A DNA stretch of 17,508 bases, taken from the NCBI GenBank assembly GCA_934351765.1, contig CAKRJM010000020.1, forward strand, positions 1 to 17,508, in the 5' to 3' direction. Every line of letters begins with the position of its first letter. Positions within the stretch are counted from its first letter, which is position 1. A model generated the notes under the pieces. It did no database searches. It was not told where the DNA came from and saw only the letters and a list, made by a program, of their open reading frames with translations. This DNA comes from an uncultured Lachnospiraceae bacterium. Lineage in GTDB: Bacteria; Bacillota; Clostridia; Lachnospirales; Lachnospiraceae. Shown here piece after piece: positions 1 to 6,515 of the stretch. Position numbers and translations under genes: made by a program.

Positions 1-374
1 ATGATCACCGTTTCCACCCAGCCTCTGTAATAGCCCGCCAGCAGTCCGAGAGGAACACCGATTGCCATGGAAACTAGCGTGGATAACAGACCTACCACCA
101 GGGAGATCCGTCCGCCGTATACCAGACGTGCAAAAATATCACGGCCGGTCCGGTCTGTTCCCAGCCAGTGCTCCGCACTGGGCTTCTGATTGAAACCTCC
201 CTTGGAAAACGATGTATAGGGATCAAGCTTTAAAATCGGCGGAAGAACGATGACTAAAATGATCAGAAAAATGATCAGTGCAAGTCCAATAACTGCAAGC
301 TTATGTGCCATAAACCGTTCACTCACGTCGTGCATGTAAGAGCTTTTCTTTTTTTTCTTGTTTTCGCTGCTCAC
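1..374 (-). CDS. ABC transporter permease, DppC/OppC type (partial, N-terminal part)
   Basis: This is the inner-membrane permease subunit of a dipeptide/oligopeptide/nickel-type ABC importer, cut off by the left edge of the window after about 124 codons. The start is a GTG at 372-374, chosen because an AGGAGG-like site (about 381-389) sits just upstream. The N-terminus has a lysine run (KKKKK) followed by one long hydrophobic segment (LAVIGLALIIFLIILVIVL). Then comes the hallmark loop of OppC-type permeases (EHWLGTDRTGRDIFARLVYGGRISL) and the start of the second membrane segment. It lies 18 nt downstream of the dppB-like gene and is surely co-transcribed with it. The EAA loop is outside the window. 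The substrate cannot be told from the permease, because no binding protein or ATPase of this system is visible here. Confidence 0.93.
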   Translation of the reverse strand, partial: MSSENKKKKKSSYMHDVSERFMAHKLAVIGLALIIFLIILVIVLPPILKLDPYTSFSKGGFNQKPSAEHWLGTDRTGRDIFARLVYGGRISLVVGLLSTLVSMAIGVPLGLLAGYYRGWVETVI

Positions 375-392
375 CTGTATCTCCTCCTTCTC

Positions 393-1349
393 TTATTTAT
401 AGCTGATTCTGGGATCCAGCAGACCGTATACCAGGTCTGTGATCAGGTTTCCGATCAGTACAACCAAAGCTATAAATACGGTAATTCCCATGATACAGGG
501 ATAATCTCTCGCATTGATGGACTGAACCATCAGTGTACCGATTCCGGGCCAGCTGAAGATCTGCTCGGTTACTACAGCACCGCCTACGATAAAGGGCAGA
601 TTCATGCCGATGGTAGTAACAACCGGGATCAGAGCATTTCTGAGTCCGTGCTTTAAGATAACCCGCTTTTCCTTCAGTCCCTTTTCTCTTGCAGTCCGGA
701 TATAATCCTCCTGAAGAACCTCAAGCATACTGCCGCGGACCTGACGGATCAGGTTACCGATCTGCTGGAACGCAAGCACGACAACCGGAAGGATCATATG
801 CCTCAGAAGATCTGCAAAGGTTTTCGCTCCACCGGAAGAATACATACCGCTGGTAGGAAGCACTTTTAGCTTGACACCGAAGAAGTACACCAGCAGAAGG
901 CCGACAAAGAAATTGGGAGCGGCCGCTGCCAGGAAGGAAAATCCGGAGGCAATGTAATCCCATGCAGAATAAGGCTTTACTGCTGCTCCAACCCCCATAG
1001 GAATCGACAGAAGTACCGATACCACAACCGATGTAATGGTGATCAGAAGCGTCGGCCCCATACGGTTTAAGATCATTTGGAGCACCGGCTCCGAGGTTCG
1101 GTAGGACACTCCGAAATTACCCTGGAGCATTCGGGCAAACCAGTGGAAATACTGGATGATCACCGGCTGGTCAAGACCATACTGGTGACGCAGGCGTTCC
1201 ACATCTGCCGCGCTGACCTGTGCGTTTCCTATGATCATGTCGATGGGATCACCGGGAGCCATCGATGACAGAACATAGGCAAGGATTGTGATACCAATGA
1301 AGGTCGGGATAATGATCAGGATTCTTTTCCCTATGTACTTCAGTTTCAT
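393..1349 (-). CDS. ABC transporter permease, DppB/OppB type
   Basis: This is a full-length (318 aa) inner-membrane permease of the peptide/nickel ABC importer family. It starts with the typical MKLKYIGKRILIIIPTFIGITILAYVLSSMAPGDP segment, where a transmembrane helix is followed by the family's APGDP motif. It has about six hydrophobic segments. The cytoplasmic EAA loop, which contacts the ATPase, is visible near residues 220-240 (AREKGLKEKRVILKHGLRNALIP). The C-terminus has the conserved ITDLVYGLLDPRISY ending. The ATG at 1347-1349 follows an AAGGAGGAA site. It is the first gene of the unit visible here and leads directly into the dppC-like gene. Family membership is certain. Peptide versus nickel or another substrate is open. 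Confidence 0.96.
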   Translation of the reverse strand: MKLKYIGKRILIIIPTFIGITILAYVLSSMAPGDPIDMIIGNAQVSAADVERLRHQYGLDQPVIIQYFHWFARMLQGNFGVSYRTSEPVLQMILNRMGPTLLITITSVVVSVLLSIPMGVGAAVKPYSAWDYIASGFSFLAAAAPNFFVGLLLVYFFGVKLKVLPTSGMYSSGGAKTFADLLRHMILPVVVLAFQQIGNLIRQVRGSMLEVLQEDYIRTAREKGLKEKRVILKHGLRNALIPVVTTIGMNLPFIVGGAVVTEQIFSWPGIGTLMVQSINARDYPCIMGITVFIALVVLIGNLITDLVYGLLDPRISYK

Positions 1350-1391
1350 AAACTTCCTCCTTTTCCCTTTGCTTCCTTTGAGCCCGGTACT

Positions 1392-1411
1392 TTCACACTT
1401 GAACGTGTCAA
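1392..1411. promoter_or_regulatory. 20-bp imperfect palindrome in front of the dppB-like gene
   Basis: TTCACAC and GTGTCAA, separated by six bases, form an inverted repeat with 6 of 7 positions matching. It lies about 45 bp upstream of the dppB-like start and downstream of the leader hairpin. It could be an operator or a small mRNA hairpin. The minus strand also reads TTGACA here (1406-1411), but there is no matching -10, so I do not call a promoter. Confidence 0.3.
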
Positions 1412-1419
1412 CAGATTGT

Positions 1420-1470
1420 TTTTAAAAAAATAAAGAGGCTGACAATAATCAATCAATCAGGGCCTCTTTA
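1420..1470 (-). terminator. Rho-independent terminator or attenuator in the leader of the dppB-like gene
   Basis: TAAAGAGGC (1431-1439) and GCCTCTTTA (1462-1470) pair perfectly around a 22-nt loop. On the minus strand the stem is followed at once by a run of seven T (complement of 1424-1430). It therefore ends minus-strand transcripts. It lies between a good promoter (1569-1597) and the dppB-like start. So it either attenuates the transporter mRNA or ends a short independent RNA and any read-through from cdd. Confidence 0.8.
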
Positions 1471-1481
1471 TCCATAGTCAT
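1449..1481 (-). other. Possible 10-codon leader ORF running into the terminator stem
   Basis: An ATG at 1479-1481 opens a ten-residue frame (MTMDKEALID, then TGA). Its codons run through the first arm of the leader hairpin. That geometry would allow ribosome-dependent attenuation. No good ribosome binding site precedes it, so it may be chance. Confidence 0.15.
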
Positions 1482-1568
1482 CTGCTTTATTGAATTTTAG
1501 TTCCGTTTCATCCGCATTACTAAATTTCTTCCTGATGATGCCGATGTGTGCTCAAAATGATTTCTATA

Positions 1569-1597
1569 GTTATATCAGTTTTTACAGAAAAAGTCAA
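1569..1597 (-). promoter_or_regulatory. Sigma-A promoter upstream of the dppB-like gene
   Basis: On the minus strand TTGACT (1592-1597) and TATAAC (1569-1574) are separated by exactly 17 bp in an AT-rich region downstream of cdd. Transcription would start near 1562 and give a leader of about 210 nt before the dppB-like ATG. The hairpin at 1420-1470 lies within this leader. Confidence 0.7.
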
Positions 1598-1699
1598 GTT
1601 TTCAACGATTTCTTTTGTATTTTATCAAATACTCTGTTCTTTCATTTCTTATTTCGAACATCTGACCGAGTTTTATTATATTTTAGATAAATTCCTGCA

Positions 1700-2215
1700 T
1701 TATACAAAATCCGGTCCGAAGCTTTCCGGCAGCAGCTCCTCCAACGTCATCATCCGATATTCGCCGGACTGTTTCGCCAGGATCACCTGAAACTCTTCCG
1801 GATTCACAAATTCCCGGAGCACCTGGCGGCAGATCCCGCAGGGCGGGCAGAATCCTTCCGCTCTGCCCGCGTTTCCTCCCATGATCAGGATCGCGGAAAA
1901 TTCTCGCTTTCCTTCGCTCACCGCCTTGGAAACTGCGGTACGCTCCGCACAGATTCCAGCCGGATAGGAGGCATTCTCCACATTGCAGCCGGTATAGACG
2001 GTTCCGTCCTTACATAACAGCGCTGCCGCCACATGAAATCCGGAATACGGCGCATAAGCCAGCGGCAAGATCTGCTCCGCCATACTGATCAGAGACTGCA
2101 CGGTCTCCGGATCTGTCCCGACCTTCAGCGCTGCTTCCGAAACTGTACATTCTTTTCTCATGGACCCATTTGCCTCCCGTAACTGTTTTTCCTTCCAGTC
2201 GTCTGAATCAGGCAT
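1700..2215 (-). CDS. cdd: Cytidine deaminase
   Basis: Hydrolytic deamination of cytidine and deoxycytidine to uridine and deoxyuridine in pyrimidine salvage; cytosolic. The zinc site of the homotetrameric cytidine deaminases is clear: C89-A-E91 ([11 protein letters not shown]), with C126 and C129 in PPCGICRQ, E91 being the proton shuttle. The substrate-binding [13 protein letters not shown] stretch is present. Typical family members have about 130-140 residues; this frame gives 171. The extra N-terminus comes from a start at 2215 that overlaps the end of deoC by 8 bp (GAGG just upstream). A second ATG at 2161 ([11 protein letters not shown]) has a GGAGG 11 nt upstream and would give 153 aa. 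Both are plausible. Coupling to deoC fits a deoxynucleoside catabolic unit. No good terminator is visible after it until the hairpin at 1420-1470. Confidence 0.95.
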   Translation of the reverse strand: MPDSDDWKEKQLREANGSMRKECTVSEAALKVGTDPETVQSLISMAEQILPLAYAPYSGFHVAAALLCKDGTVYTGCNVENASYPAGICAERTAVSKAVSEGKREFSAILIMGGNAGRAEGFCPPCGICRQVLREFVNPEEFQVILAKQSGEYRMMTLEELLPESFGPDFV

Positions 2216-2867
2216 TTGCCTCGGCTTTCATAATTTTTACAAGGCGGCTGGTTCCCAGACGGCTGGCTCCCAGCTCCACAAACCTCTCCGCATCATCAAA
2301 GGAGCTGATTCCGCCGGCTGCCTTGATTTTCACATCCGGACCGATATGCTTTGCAAACAGCTCTACATCTTCAAAAGTTGCACCTGCTTTGGAAAAACCG
2401 GTAGAAGTCTTGATGAAATCAGCCTTTGCCTCTGTTACAGCCTTGCATAACGCGATCTTCTCTTCTTCCGTCAGGAGACAGGTCTCAACGATCACTTTTA
2501 AGATTTTATTACCGCAGGCCGCTTTCAAGGTCCGGATCTCATCCGTCACCTTTTCAAAATTTCCGTCCCGCACATCGCCCAGGTTCACCACCATGTCGAT
2601 CTCATCCGCACCCTCTTTCAGTGCTTCCTTTGTTTCAAATTCCTTTACCGCAGTTGTATTGTAACCGTTCGGGAAACCGATCACTGTGCAGACTGCCATC
2701 TTATCCCCCACGTATTCCTTTACCCGCTTCACATAAGAAGGCGGAATGCAGACCGATGCCGTTCCATAGGCGATGGCATCATCGCAGATCACCTTGATCT
2801 CCTCCCAGGTTGCAGTCTGTGCCAGCAGTGTATGATCCACCAGTTTCAAAATCCCATTTCTATCCAT
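2208..2867 (-). CDS. deoC: Deoxyribose-phosphate aldolase
   Basis: Class I aldolase (TIM barrel) that cleaves 2-deoxy-D-ribose 5-phosphate into glyceraldehyde 3-phosphate and acetaldehyde, letting cells use deoxynucleosides as carbon. The Schiff-base lysine is K153 in the signature FIKTSTGF, with D91 (EIDMVVN) and K182 (IKAAGGI) as the proton-relay residues. The phosphate-binding end GASRLGTSR is also present. At 219 aa the length matches bacterial family members. The ATG follows AAGGAGA. The last codons overlap the cdd frame by 8 bp, so the two are translated as a pair. The upstream region carries a candidate extended -10 promoter and a 15-bp palindrome. Confidence 0.98.
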   Translation of the reverse strand: MDRNGILKLVDHTLLAQTATWEEIKVICDDAIAYGTASVCIPPSYVKRVKEYVGDKMAVCTVIGFPNGYNTTAVKEFETKEALKEGADEIDMVVNLGDVRDGNFEKVTDEIRTLKAACGNKILKVIVETCLLTEEEKIALCKAVTEAKADFIKTSTGFSKAGATFEDVELFAKHIGPDVKIKAAGGISSFDDAERFVELGASRLGTSRLVKIMKAEANA

Positions 2868-2945
2868 ATCATTCTCCTTTTCCCCGCGCAGTCCCGTTTT
2901 CTTTCCGGCGGCTTGTTTGTCCTCTGTCCGAGAAGCATTTGTTCT

Positions 2946-2974
2946 ACTATATCATATTTGCTTCGAAAGGTACA
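2946..2974 (-). promoter_or_regulatory. Candidate deoC promoter (extended -10)
   Basis: The minus strand reads TGATATAGT, an extended -10 with TATAGT at 2946-2951. A weak -35 (TGTACC, 2969-2974) lies 17 bp upstream. This would start transcription about 70 nt before the deoC ATG. The weak -35 suggests an activator or simply reliance on the extended -10. Confidence 0.5.
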
Positions 2975-2987
2975 GTATTTTCCGCCA

Positions 2988-3002
2988 ACTAATCTGATTA
3001 GT
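2988..3002. promoter_or_regulatory. 15-bp palindrome upstream of deoC, candidate operator
   Basis: ACTAATC-T-GATTAGT is a perfect 7-bp inverted repeat around one central base. It ends 14 bp upstream of the candidate -35 of deoC. Size and symmetry fit a dimeric regulator site. I do not recognise the regulator. Confidence 0.35.
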
Positions 3003-3069
3003 GATCATCACAGAACTCTCCGGGCTCTGCAGCAGCGCAGCAAGCGATGTCATTTTGATTTCTGTCCTC

Positions 3070-3825
3070 TTAAAACTGTTCGGTCGCATACTTCCGCATC
3101 CATTTGGGGAACAGATTTCTCTGACAGTCCGGATTTTTCCGCTGTTCAATGGCAATGGAATCAACAAACGTCTGCCATAAGCCGCTATAAGCATCCGGCT
3201 CTGCATATCGTTCTCGAAAAGCTTCCGCTTCATCGGTCGAAAGCCTTGCCGCCCACCACTGCTCCATCCGCCGGTGAAGCACAGCTTCCCCATGGCTTTC
3301 ATCGAAGATCATCCAGTTTTCTCCGGAAAACCGGTCCGCGAAATGCGGAGCCAGAAGCGTCGCCACCCGGCACTTTGGCGCGATCCGGGCAAACAGGCTT
3401 CCGTTAGAGAGCTGTTCAAACCGGATAAATTCCCGAAACTGATGGGCTTCATGAGTTGTCTTTCTGGACAATTCAAATACTCTGGCCACCTCAGGTTCCT
3501 GCAGGCAATCCGTTATGCCGCATCCTGCCTGAAATCCCCGGATCAGAAACCGGTATGCCGCATCCGCCCGGTCTTCTGCATAAGAAAGCACCGTCAGACA
3601 TAACCATCGATAAGCCAGCGGTGAAATCTTCCCTCTTACCGACCTTGCCACCTTTTCTGCCTTTTTACTGTCCGGTTCAACTTTTAAATAATCGAAAAAC
3701 AGCTCCGGTTCATACTCTCCCTCCAGAAACAGCTTCTTATGATCCGCCTTCTCCCGATCCGCCCAGATATCATAGATTCCGGTAAAGACGCCATCCAACG
3801 TCGGTTCACACAAAAATCCTTTCAT
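3070..3825 (-). CDS. DUF4130 / TIGR03915-type DNA metabolism protein paired with a radical SAM protein
   Basis: A 251-aa protein that I recognise as the DUF4130 family (TIGR03915), predicted to act in DNA repair because it neighbours the TIGR03916 radical SAM protein and in other bacteria is fused to a uracil-DNA-glycosylase domain. Features that support this are the conserved HEAHQFREFIRFEQL stretch, the APHFADRFSGENWMIFDE segment and the aromatic, basic end with NPDCQRNLFPKWMRKY. The catalytic chemistry is not known. It has no signal peptide or membrane segment, so it is cytosolic. It starts with ATG at 3823-3825 after GAAGGGAG, 76 nt downstream of the radical SAM gene, and probably shares its LexA-type promoter. 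Family identity is firm; the repair role is inferred from family context. Confidence 0.88.
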   Translation of the reverse strand: MKGFLCEPTLDGVFTGIYDIWADREKADHKKLFLEGEYEPELFFDYLKVEPDSKKAEKVARSVRGKISPLAYRWLCLTVLSYAEDRADAAYRFLIRGFQAGCGITDCLQEPEVARVFELSRKTTHEAHQFREFIRFEQLSNGSLFARIAPKCRVATLLAPHFADRFSGENWMIFDESHGEAVLHRRMEQWWAARLSTDEAEAFRERYAEPDAYSGLWQTFVDSIAIEQRKNPDCQRNLFPKWMRKYATEQF

Positions 3826-3901
3826 AAAAGACTCCCTTCTCTGTCCATACCACCGTTCTTTCCAGAAGATTTTTCCAAGCTTTTCTCACTGATATCGCGA
3901 T

Positions 3902-5449
3902 TCAAATTTCACCCCATGCGGCCTTCTGTATATCCTCAAAAAGAGGGGGCGCCGCCAGATGCATATCATCAAACAGATTCATCTGCCGGAAGCTTTCCCG
4001 GTGTTCCAGCTCCCAGTTCTTTTTCCGGCTGTCACTGATCAGCCCCGTTGTGATCCGGTTTTCTTCCAGTTCCAGAGGAAACAGCTGTTTTCCGCCGCAG
4101 AGGATAAAATAATGAGCCCTCTTCAGCACCACACCGAGACGCTTCAGATCCGGAAAATCCAGGCTTCCCATTCGCCTTGCCGTCAAAATCCGTCTGGCAG
4201 ATTTGACACCGATTCCCGGGACACGCAAAAGTGTCTCATAATCCGCCCGCATGATCTCCACGGGAAAATGCTCCAGATGACGGACTGCCCAGTCACACTT
4301 CGGATCGAGAAACACGTTAAAATTCGGACGTTCCTCCGTCAAAAGCTCTTCTGCCCGAAACCCGTAAAACCGCAGCAGCCAGTCCGCCTGATACAGACGG
4401 TGTTCCCGTAAAAGTGGAGGCTTTTCCCCCGGATCGGGCAAAAGCGGATCTTCATTGATCCCGATATAAGCCGAATAAAAGACCCGCTTCAGATCATAAT
4501 TTCGATACAGAGCCTGAGCCGTCCGGATCATATGATAATCCGTTTCCGGCGTTGCTCCCACGATGATCTGGGTACTCTGTCCCGCAGGCGCAAAAGCCCC
4601 GTTGGCCTCCCAGCCTCCGCCAAACACCGGCAGAGGCTTTCCGGAATTTCCGGACAGCACTCCGTTTTCTCCCGATCCAGCAGTTCCCGGCATAATTTCA
4701 GGTTCTCCGGTATTGTTTACAGAAGCACCCCGTTCAAACAGACGCTCCCGATTTTTAAAGATTCCCGCCGCAAACCGGTCGGTTCCATACGCCCGTTCCA
4801 GAAGCGGACTCTTTCCCTGTGAAAGTCTGGCTTCCATAATTCCGTCCCGAATCCGTTTCATGGGCGTCAGAATCGTACTGCGGCTCTTATGCGGCGCCAG
4901 CTTATGGAGGCTTTCCGCCGTCGGAAGCTCCAGATTGATGCTCATTCGGTCGGCCAGCCTTCCCACTGCATCCAGAAGAACCTCATCGGCTTCCGGAATG
5001 GCTTTCACATGGATATATCCCCGAAACCGGTACTGGTTCCGCAGCCGGTACAATACCTGATACATCTGCTCCATGGTATCGTTCGGCGACCGCTGTACTC
5101 CCGAGCTTAAAAACAGACCCTCTATATAATTTCTCCGGTAAAACTCCATAGTCAGGCGACAAATCTCCTCCGGCGCAAATGCCGCCCGTTCCACATCATT
5201 GGAACGGCGGTTGATGCAATACTTGCAGTCATAAATACAATGATTTGTCAGAAGGATCTTCAGCAAGGAGATACATCGGCCATCCGCTGCAAAGCTGTGA
5301 CAAATCCCCTCTGCTGTCGAGTTTCCCAGATCTCCTTTTTTCCCTCTCCGGTCTACTCCGCTGGATGTACATGCGACATCGTATTTCGCCGCATCCGCCA
5401 GAATTCTAAGTTTTTCCTTCAGTTCCATGCCACGCTCCGCCAGTTCCAT
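3902..5449 (-). CDS. Putative DNA modification/repair radical SAM protein (TIGR03916 type)
   Basis: Radical SAM protein of the family paired with DUF4130. With the start at 5447-5449 it has 515 aa. That start has a GGAGG six bases upstream and gives the family-type beginning (LKEKLRILADAAKYDVACTSSG). The frame stays open 42 codons further upstream, but that part is the promoter. The 4Fe-4S cluster ligands are C71, C75 and C78 (HCIYDCKYC). LFLSSGV and INLELPT segments of the barrel follow, then AGQSTQIIVGATPETD. Near the C-terminus (about 407-422) RVPGIGVKSARRIL is a helix-hairpin-helix DNA-binding motif. A glycine/asparagine-rich segment at about 235-285 looks like an insertion; I recall relatives being nearer 420 aa. 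Substrate and reaction are not established. LexA boxes in the promoter support a DNA-damage role. Confidence 0.9.
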   Translation of the reverse strand: MELAERGMELKEKLRILADAAKYDVACTSSGVDRRGKKGDLGNSTAEGICHSFAADGRCISLLKILLTNHCIYDCKYCINRRSNDVERAAFAPEEICRLTMEFYRRNYIEGLFLSSGVQRSPNDTMEQMYQVLYRLRNQYRFRGYIHVKAIPEADEVLLDAVGRLADRMSINLELPTAESLHKLAPHKSRSTILTPMKRIRDGIMEARLSQGKSPLLERAYGTDRFAAGIFKNRERLFERGASVNNTGEPEIMPGTAGSGENGVLSGNSGKPLPVFGGGWEANGAFAPAGQSTQIIVGATPETDYHMIRTAQALYRNYDLKRVFYSAYIGINEDPLLPDPGEKPPLLREHRLYQADWLLRFYGFRAEELLTEERPNFNVFLDPKCDWAVRHLEHFPVEIMRADYETLLRVPGIGVKSARRILTARRMGSLDFPDLKRLGVVLKRAHYFILCGGKQLFPLELEENRITTGLISDSRKKNWELEHRESFRQMNLFDDMHLAAPPLFEDIQKAAWGEI

Positions 5450-5478
5450 ATCCGTCCTCCACTGTCTGCTCCTTATTT

Positions 5479-5492
5479 CGAATATACGTTCG
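5479..5492. promoter_or_regulatory. LexA (SOS) box-like site 1
   Basis: CGAATATACGTTCG matches the Gram-positive LexA/DinR consensus CGAACRNRYGTTYG at all fixed positions but one. It overlaps the predicted transcription start of the radical SAM gene (about 5492), just downstream of the -10. That is a position where bound LexA would block initiation. Confidence 0.65.
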
Positions 5493-5497
5493 ATATA

Positions 5498-5526
5498 AGA
5501 ATACCACATGCGATCAGGATTTGCAA
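5498..5526 (-). promoter_or_regulatory. Promoter of the radical SAM/DUF4130 unit
   Basis: The minus strand reads TTGCAA (5521-5526), 17 bp, TATTCT (5498-5503), with TGG giving an extended -10. The leader to the ATG at 5449 is about 40 nt. LexA box-like sequences lie on both sides. Confidence 0.65.
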
Positions 5527-5535
5527 GCCCAATTA

Positions 5536-5547
5536 GAACGTTTGTTC
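5536..5547. promoter_or_regulatory. LexA (SOS) box-like site 2
   Basis: GAACGTTTGTTC is a perfect GAACNNNNGTTC core, about 10 bp upstream of the -35. Its centre is about 56 bp from that of site 1. The flanks (A and T instead of C and G) deviate from the longer consensus. Confidence 0.6.
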
Positions 5548-5556
5548 TTTCAATGA

Positions 5557-5587
5557 TAATAAAAAACCGCTGCATCTCTGCAGCGGT
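5557..5587 (-). terminator. Rho-independent terminator after rpmF
   Basis: ACCGCTGCA (5566-5574) and TGCAGCGGT (5579-5587) form a perfect 9-bp stem with a TCTC loop. On the minus strand the stem is followed by TTTTTTATT. It ends the yceD-rpmF transcript and isolates the SOS-type promoter downstream. Confidence 0.93.
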
Positions 5588-5603
5588 CTCTCTTCGATTC
5601 CAA

Positions 5604-5786
5604 TTATTCAGCTACACTGACAATCTTCTTCTTATTGTAGGTTCCACAAGCCTTGCAGACTCTGTGAGGCATTGTTAAAGCACCGCAGTTGCTGCACTTT
5701 ACTAAATTCACTTCACCCATCTTCCAGTTTGCTCTGTGGCTGTCTCTTCTAGCTTTGGAATGTTTGTTTTTAGGACAGATAGACAT
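5604..5786 (-). CDS. rpmF: 50S ribosomal protein L32
   Basis: Small zinc-ribbon protein of the large ribosomal subunit, 60 aa. The basic N-terminus (KHSKARRDSHRANWK) contacts rRNA. The C31/C34 and C44/C47 pairs (KCSNCG, VCKACG) are the four zinc ligands of the zinc-dependent (C+) form. PHRVC is typical of the family. It begins with ATG after a strong AAGGAGGTG site, 40 nt downstream of yceD, the usual bacterial neighbour. The fatty-acid genes (plsX and others) that commonly follow rpmF are absent here; a terminator follows instead. Confidence 0.98.
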   Translation of the reverse strand: MSICPKNKHSKARRDSHRANWKMGEVNLVKCSNCGALTMPHRVCKACGTYNKKKIVSVAE

Positions 5787-5826
5787 GGTTACACACCTCC
5801 TTATCCGGTAAATTTCTTTTCATGCA

Positions 5827-6345
5827 CTACTGATTCGCGTTTCTGAAAATATCACGGATCACCGCCATCCTGGGGTCAAGCTCCGTGACATCGCAGCCGC
5901 AAGTCCCATGATTGAGATTTGCACCACATCTATTACAGATTCCCTTACAGTCAGACCTGCAAAGGACCTTCATAGGCATATGCACGAACAGCTCGTCGCG
6001 GACCAACGCATCCACATCCAGGGTATATCCATCAATATACGCCTGCTCTTCCGGCTCCTCCTCTTCTTTCTCCTCGTTCAGATCAACCATCCGGCTTACC
6101 TGATAGGATAAAGGAACACGAACTTCTTCGAGGCAGCGATCACAGGGTATCAGCAGCGTAAACGCTGCATCCGCCTCGATCAGCAGTTTCTTATCACCGG
6201 TATTTGTCACCCGAACCTCAACTGGTTTCGGATCCACTACCGGATAACTGTCGACGCCGGTTTTCAGTACTGTAAAACCAAGCTCTGCCGTATAATGCTT
6301 CGTTTCCTGTTCGTGCGACAGGGAGTCTGATAAATGAATGTGCAT
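5827..6345 (-). CDS. yceD: YceD/DUF177 family protein (23S rRNA accumulation)
   Basis: A 172-aa cytosolic protein of the DUF177/YceD family. The family is linked genetically to 23S rRNA accumulation in bacteria and chloroplasts and is nearly always next to rpmF, as here. Zinc-binding-like cysteines are C68/C71 (PCDRC) and a C-terminal cluster: C129, C133, C137, C140, C149 and C151 (CRSDCKGICNRCG and CGC). An acidic run EEKEEEE lies near residues 91-97, and the family stretch LDVDALVRDELFVHMPM near 109-125. It starts at ATG 6343-6345 after AGGAGA, directly downstream of a perfect sigma-A promoter. The molecular mechanism is unknown. Confidence 0.93.
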   Translation of the reverse strand: MHIHLSDSLSHEQETKHYTAELGFTVLKTGVDSYPVVDPKPVEVRVTNTGDKKLLIEADAAFTLLIPCDRCLEEVRVPLSYQVSRMVDLNEEKEEEEPEEQAYIDGYTLDVDALVRDELFVHMPMKVLCRSDCKGICNRCGANLNHGTCGCDVTELDPRMAVIRDIFRNANQ

Positions 6346-6359
6346 AGTATTCTCCTAAT

Positions 6360-6389
6360 ACACACCTGTCCTATTATACACAGATGTGT
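6360..6389. promoter_or_regulatory. 30-bp interrupted palindrome across the yceD promoter
   Basis: ACACACCTGT (6360-6369) and ACAGATGTGT (6380-6389) are inverted repeats matching at 9 of 10 positions with a 10-bp gap. The gap holds most of the -10, and the outer arm covers the predicted start site. This looks like a repressor operator. The sequence is not the FapR motif as I know it. Confidence 0.4.
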
Positions 6390-6401
6390 CCAATTTGTCA
6401 A
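6373..6401 (-). promoter_or_regulatory. Consensus sigma-A promoter of yceD-rpmF
   Basis: The minus strand has TTGACA (6396-6401) and TATAAT (6373-6378), 17 bp apart, a full match to the housekeeping consensus. The leader is only about 20 nt. This fits high expression of a ribosomal-protein unit. Confidence 0.9.
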
Positions 6402-6442
6402 TAAATATATGACTTTTTATTTCACAAAAGCAGTATTCCCAT

Positions 6443-6491
6443 AAAATAAAAATAAATGAAATGCCTCAGAGCCGCATCAGGCCCTGAAGCA
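6443..6491 (-). terminator. Rho-independent terminator after pta
   Basis: The 12-nt arms at 6462-6473 and 6480-6491 pair along their whole length in RNA, with two G-U wobbles and a 6-nt loop. The minus strand continues with the T-rich TTTCATTTATTTTTATTTT. It lies about 25 nt after the pta stop. Confidence 0.85.
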
Positions 6492-6515
6492 CTCCGTTTT
6501 CTATCTTCCCGACTC

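Noticed and set aside
1392..1411. Perfect TTGACA on the minus strand close to dppB as a second promoter
   Set aside because: No -10-like sequence lies 16-18 bp downstream; it is part of a palindrome instead.
1350..1562. T-box or known riboswitch in the dppB leader
   Set aside because: The T-box core sequence and other riboswitch cores that I know are not present.
1698..1703. TATAAT on the minus strand at the cdd stop codon
   Set aside because: No -35 at the right distance; explained by the stop region.
1490..1790. Small plus-strand ORFs downstream of cdd
   Set aside because: AT-rich chance frames in a leader and promoter region; no ribosome binding site, and they overlap the cdd 3' end.
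2170..2664. Plus-strand ORF of 164 aa opposite deoC
   Set aside because: Antisense shadow of a well-supported gene, with no ribosome site and no recognisable protein features.
5450..5575. 42-residue N-terminal extension of the radical SAM frame
   Set aside because: It covers the promoter and LexA-box region, lacks a ribosome site, and the ATG at 5449 has an ideal one.
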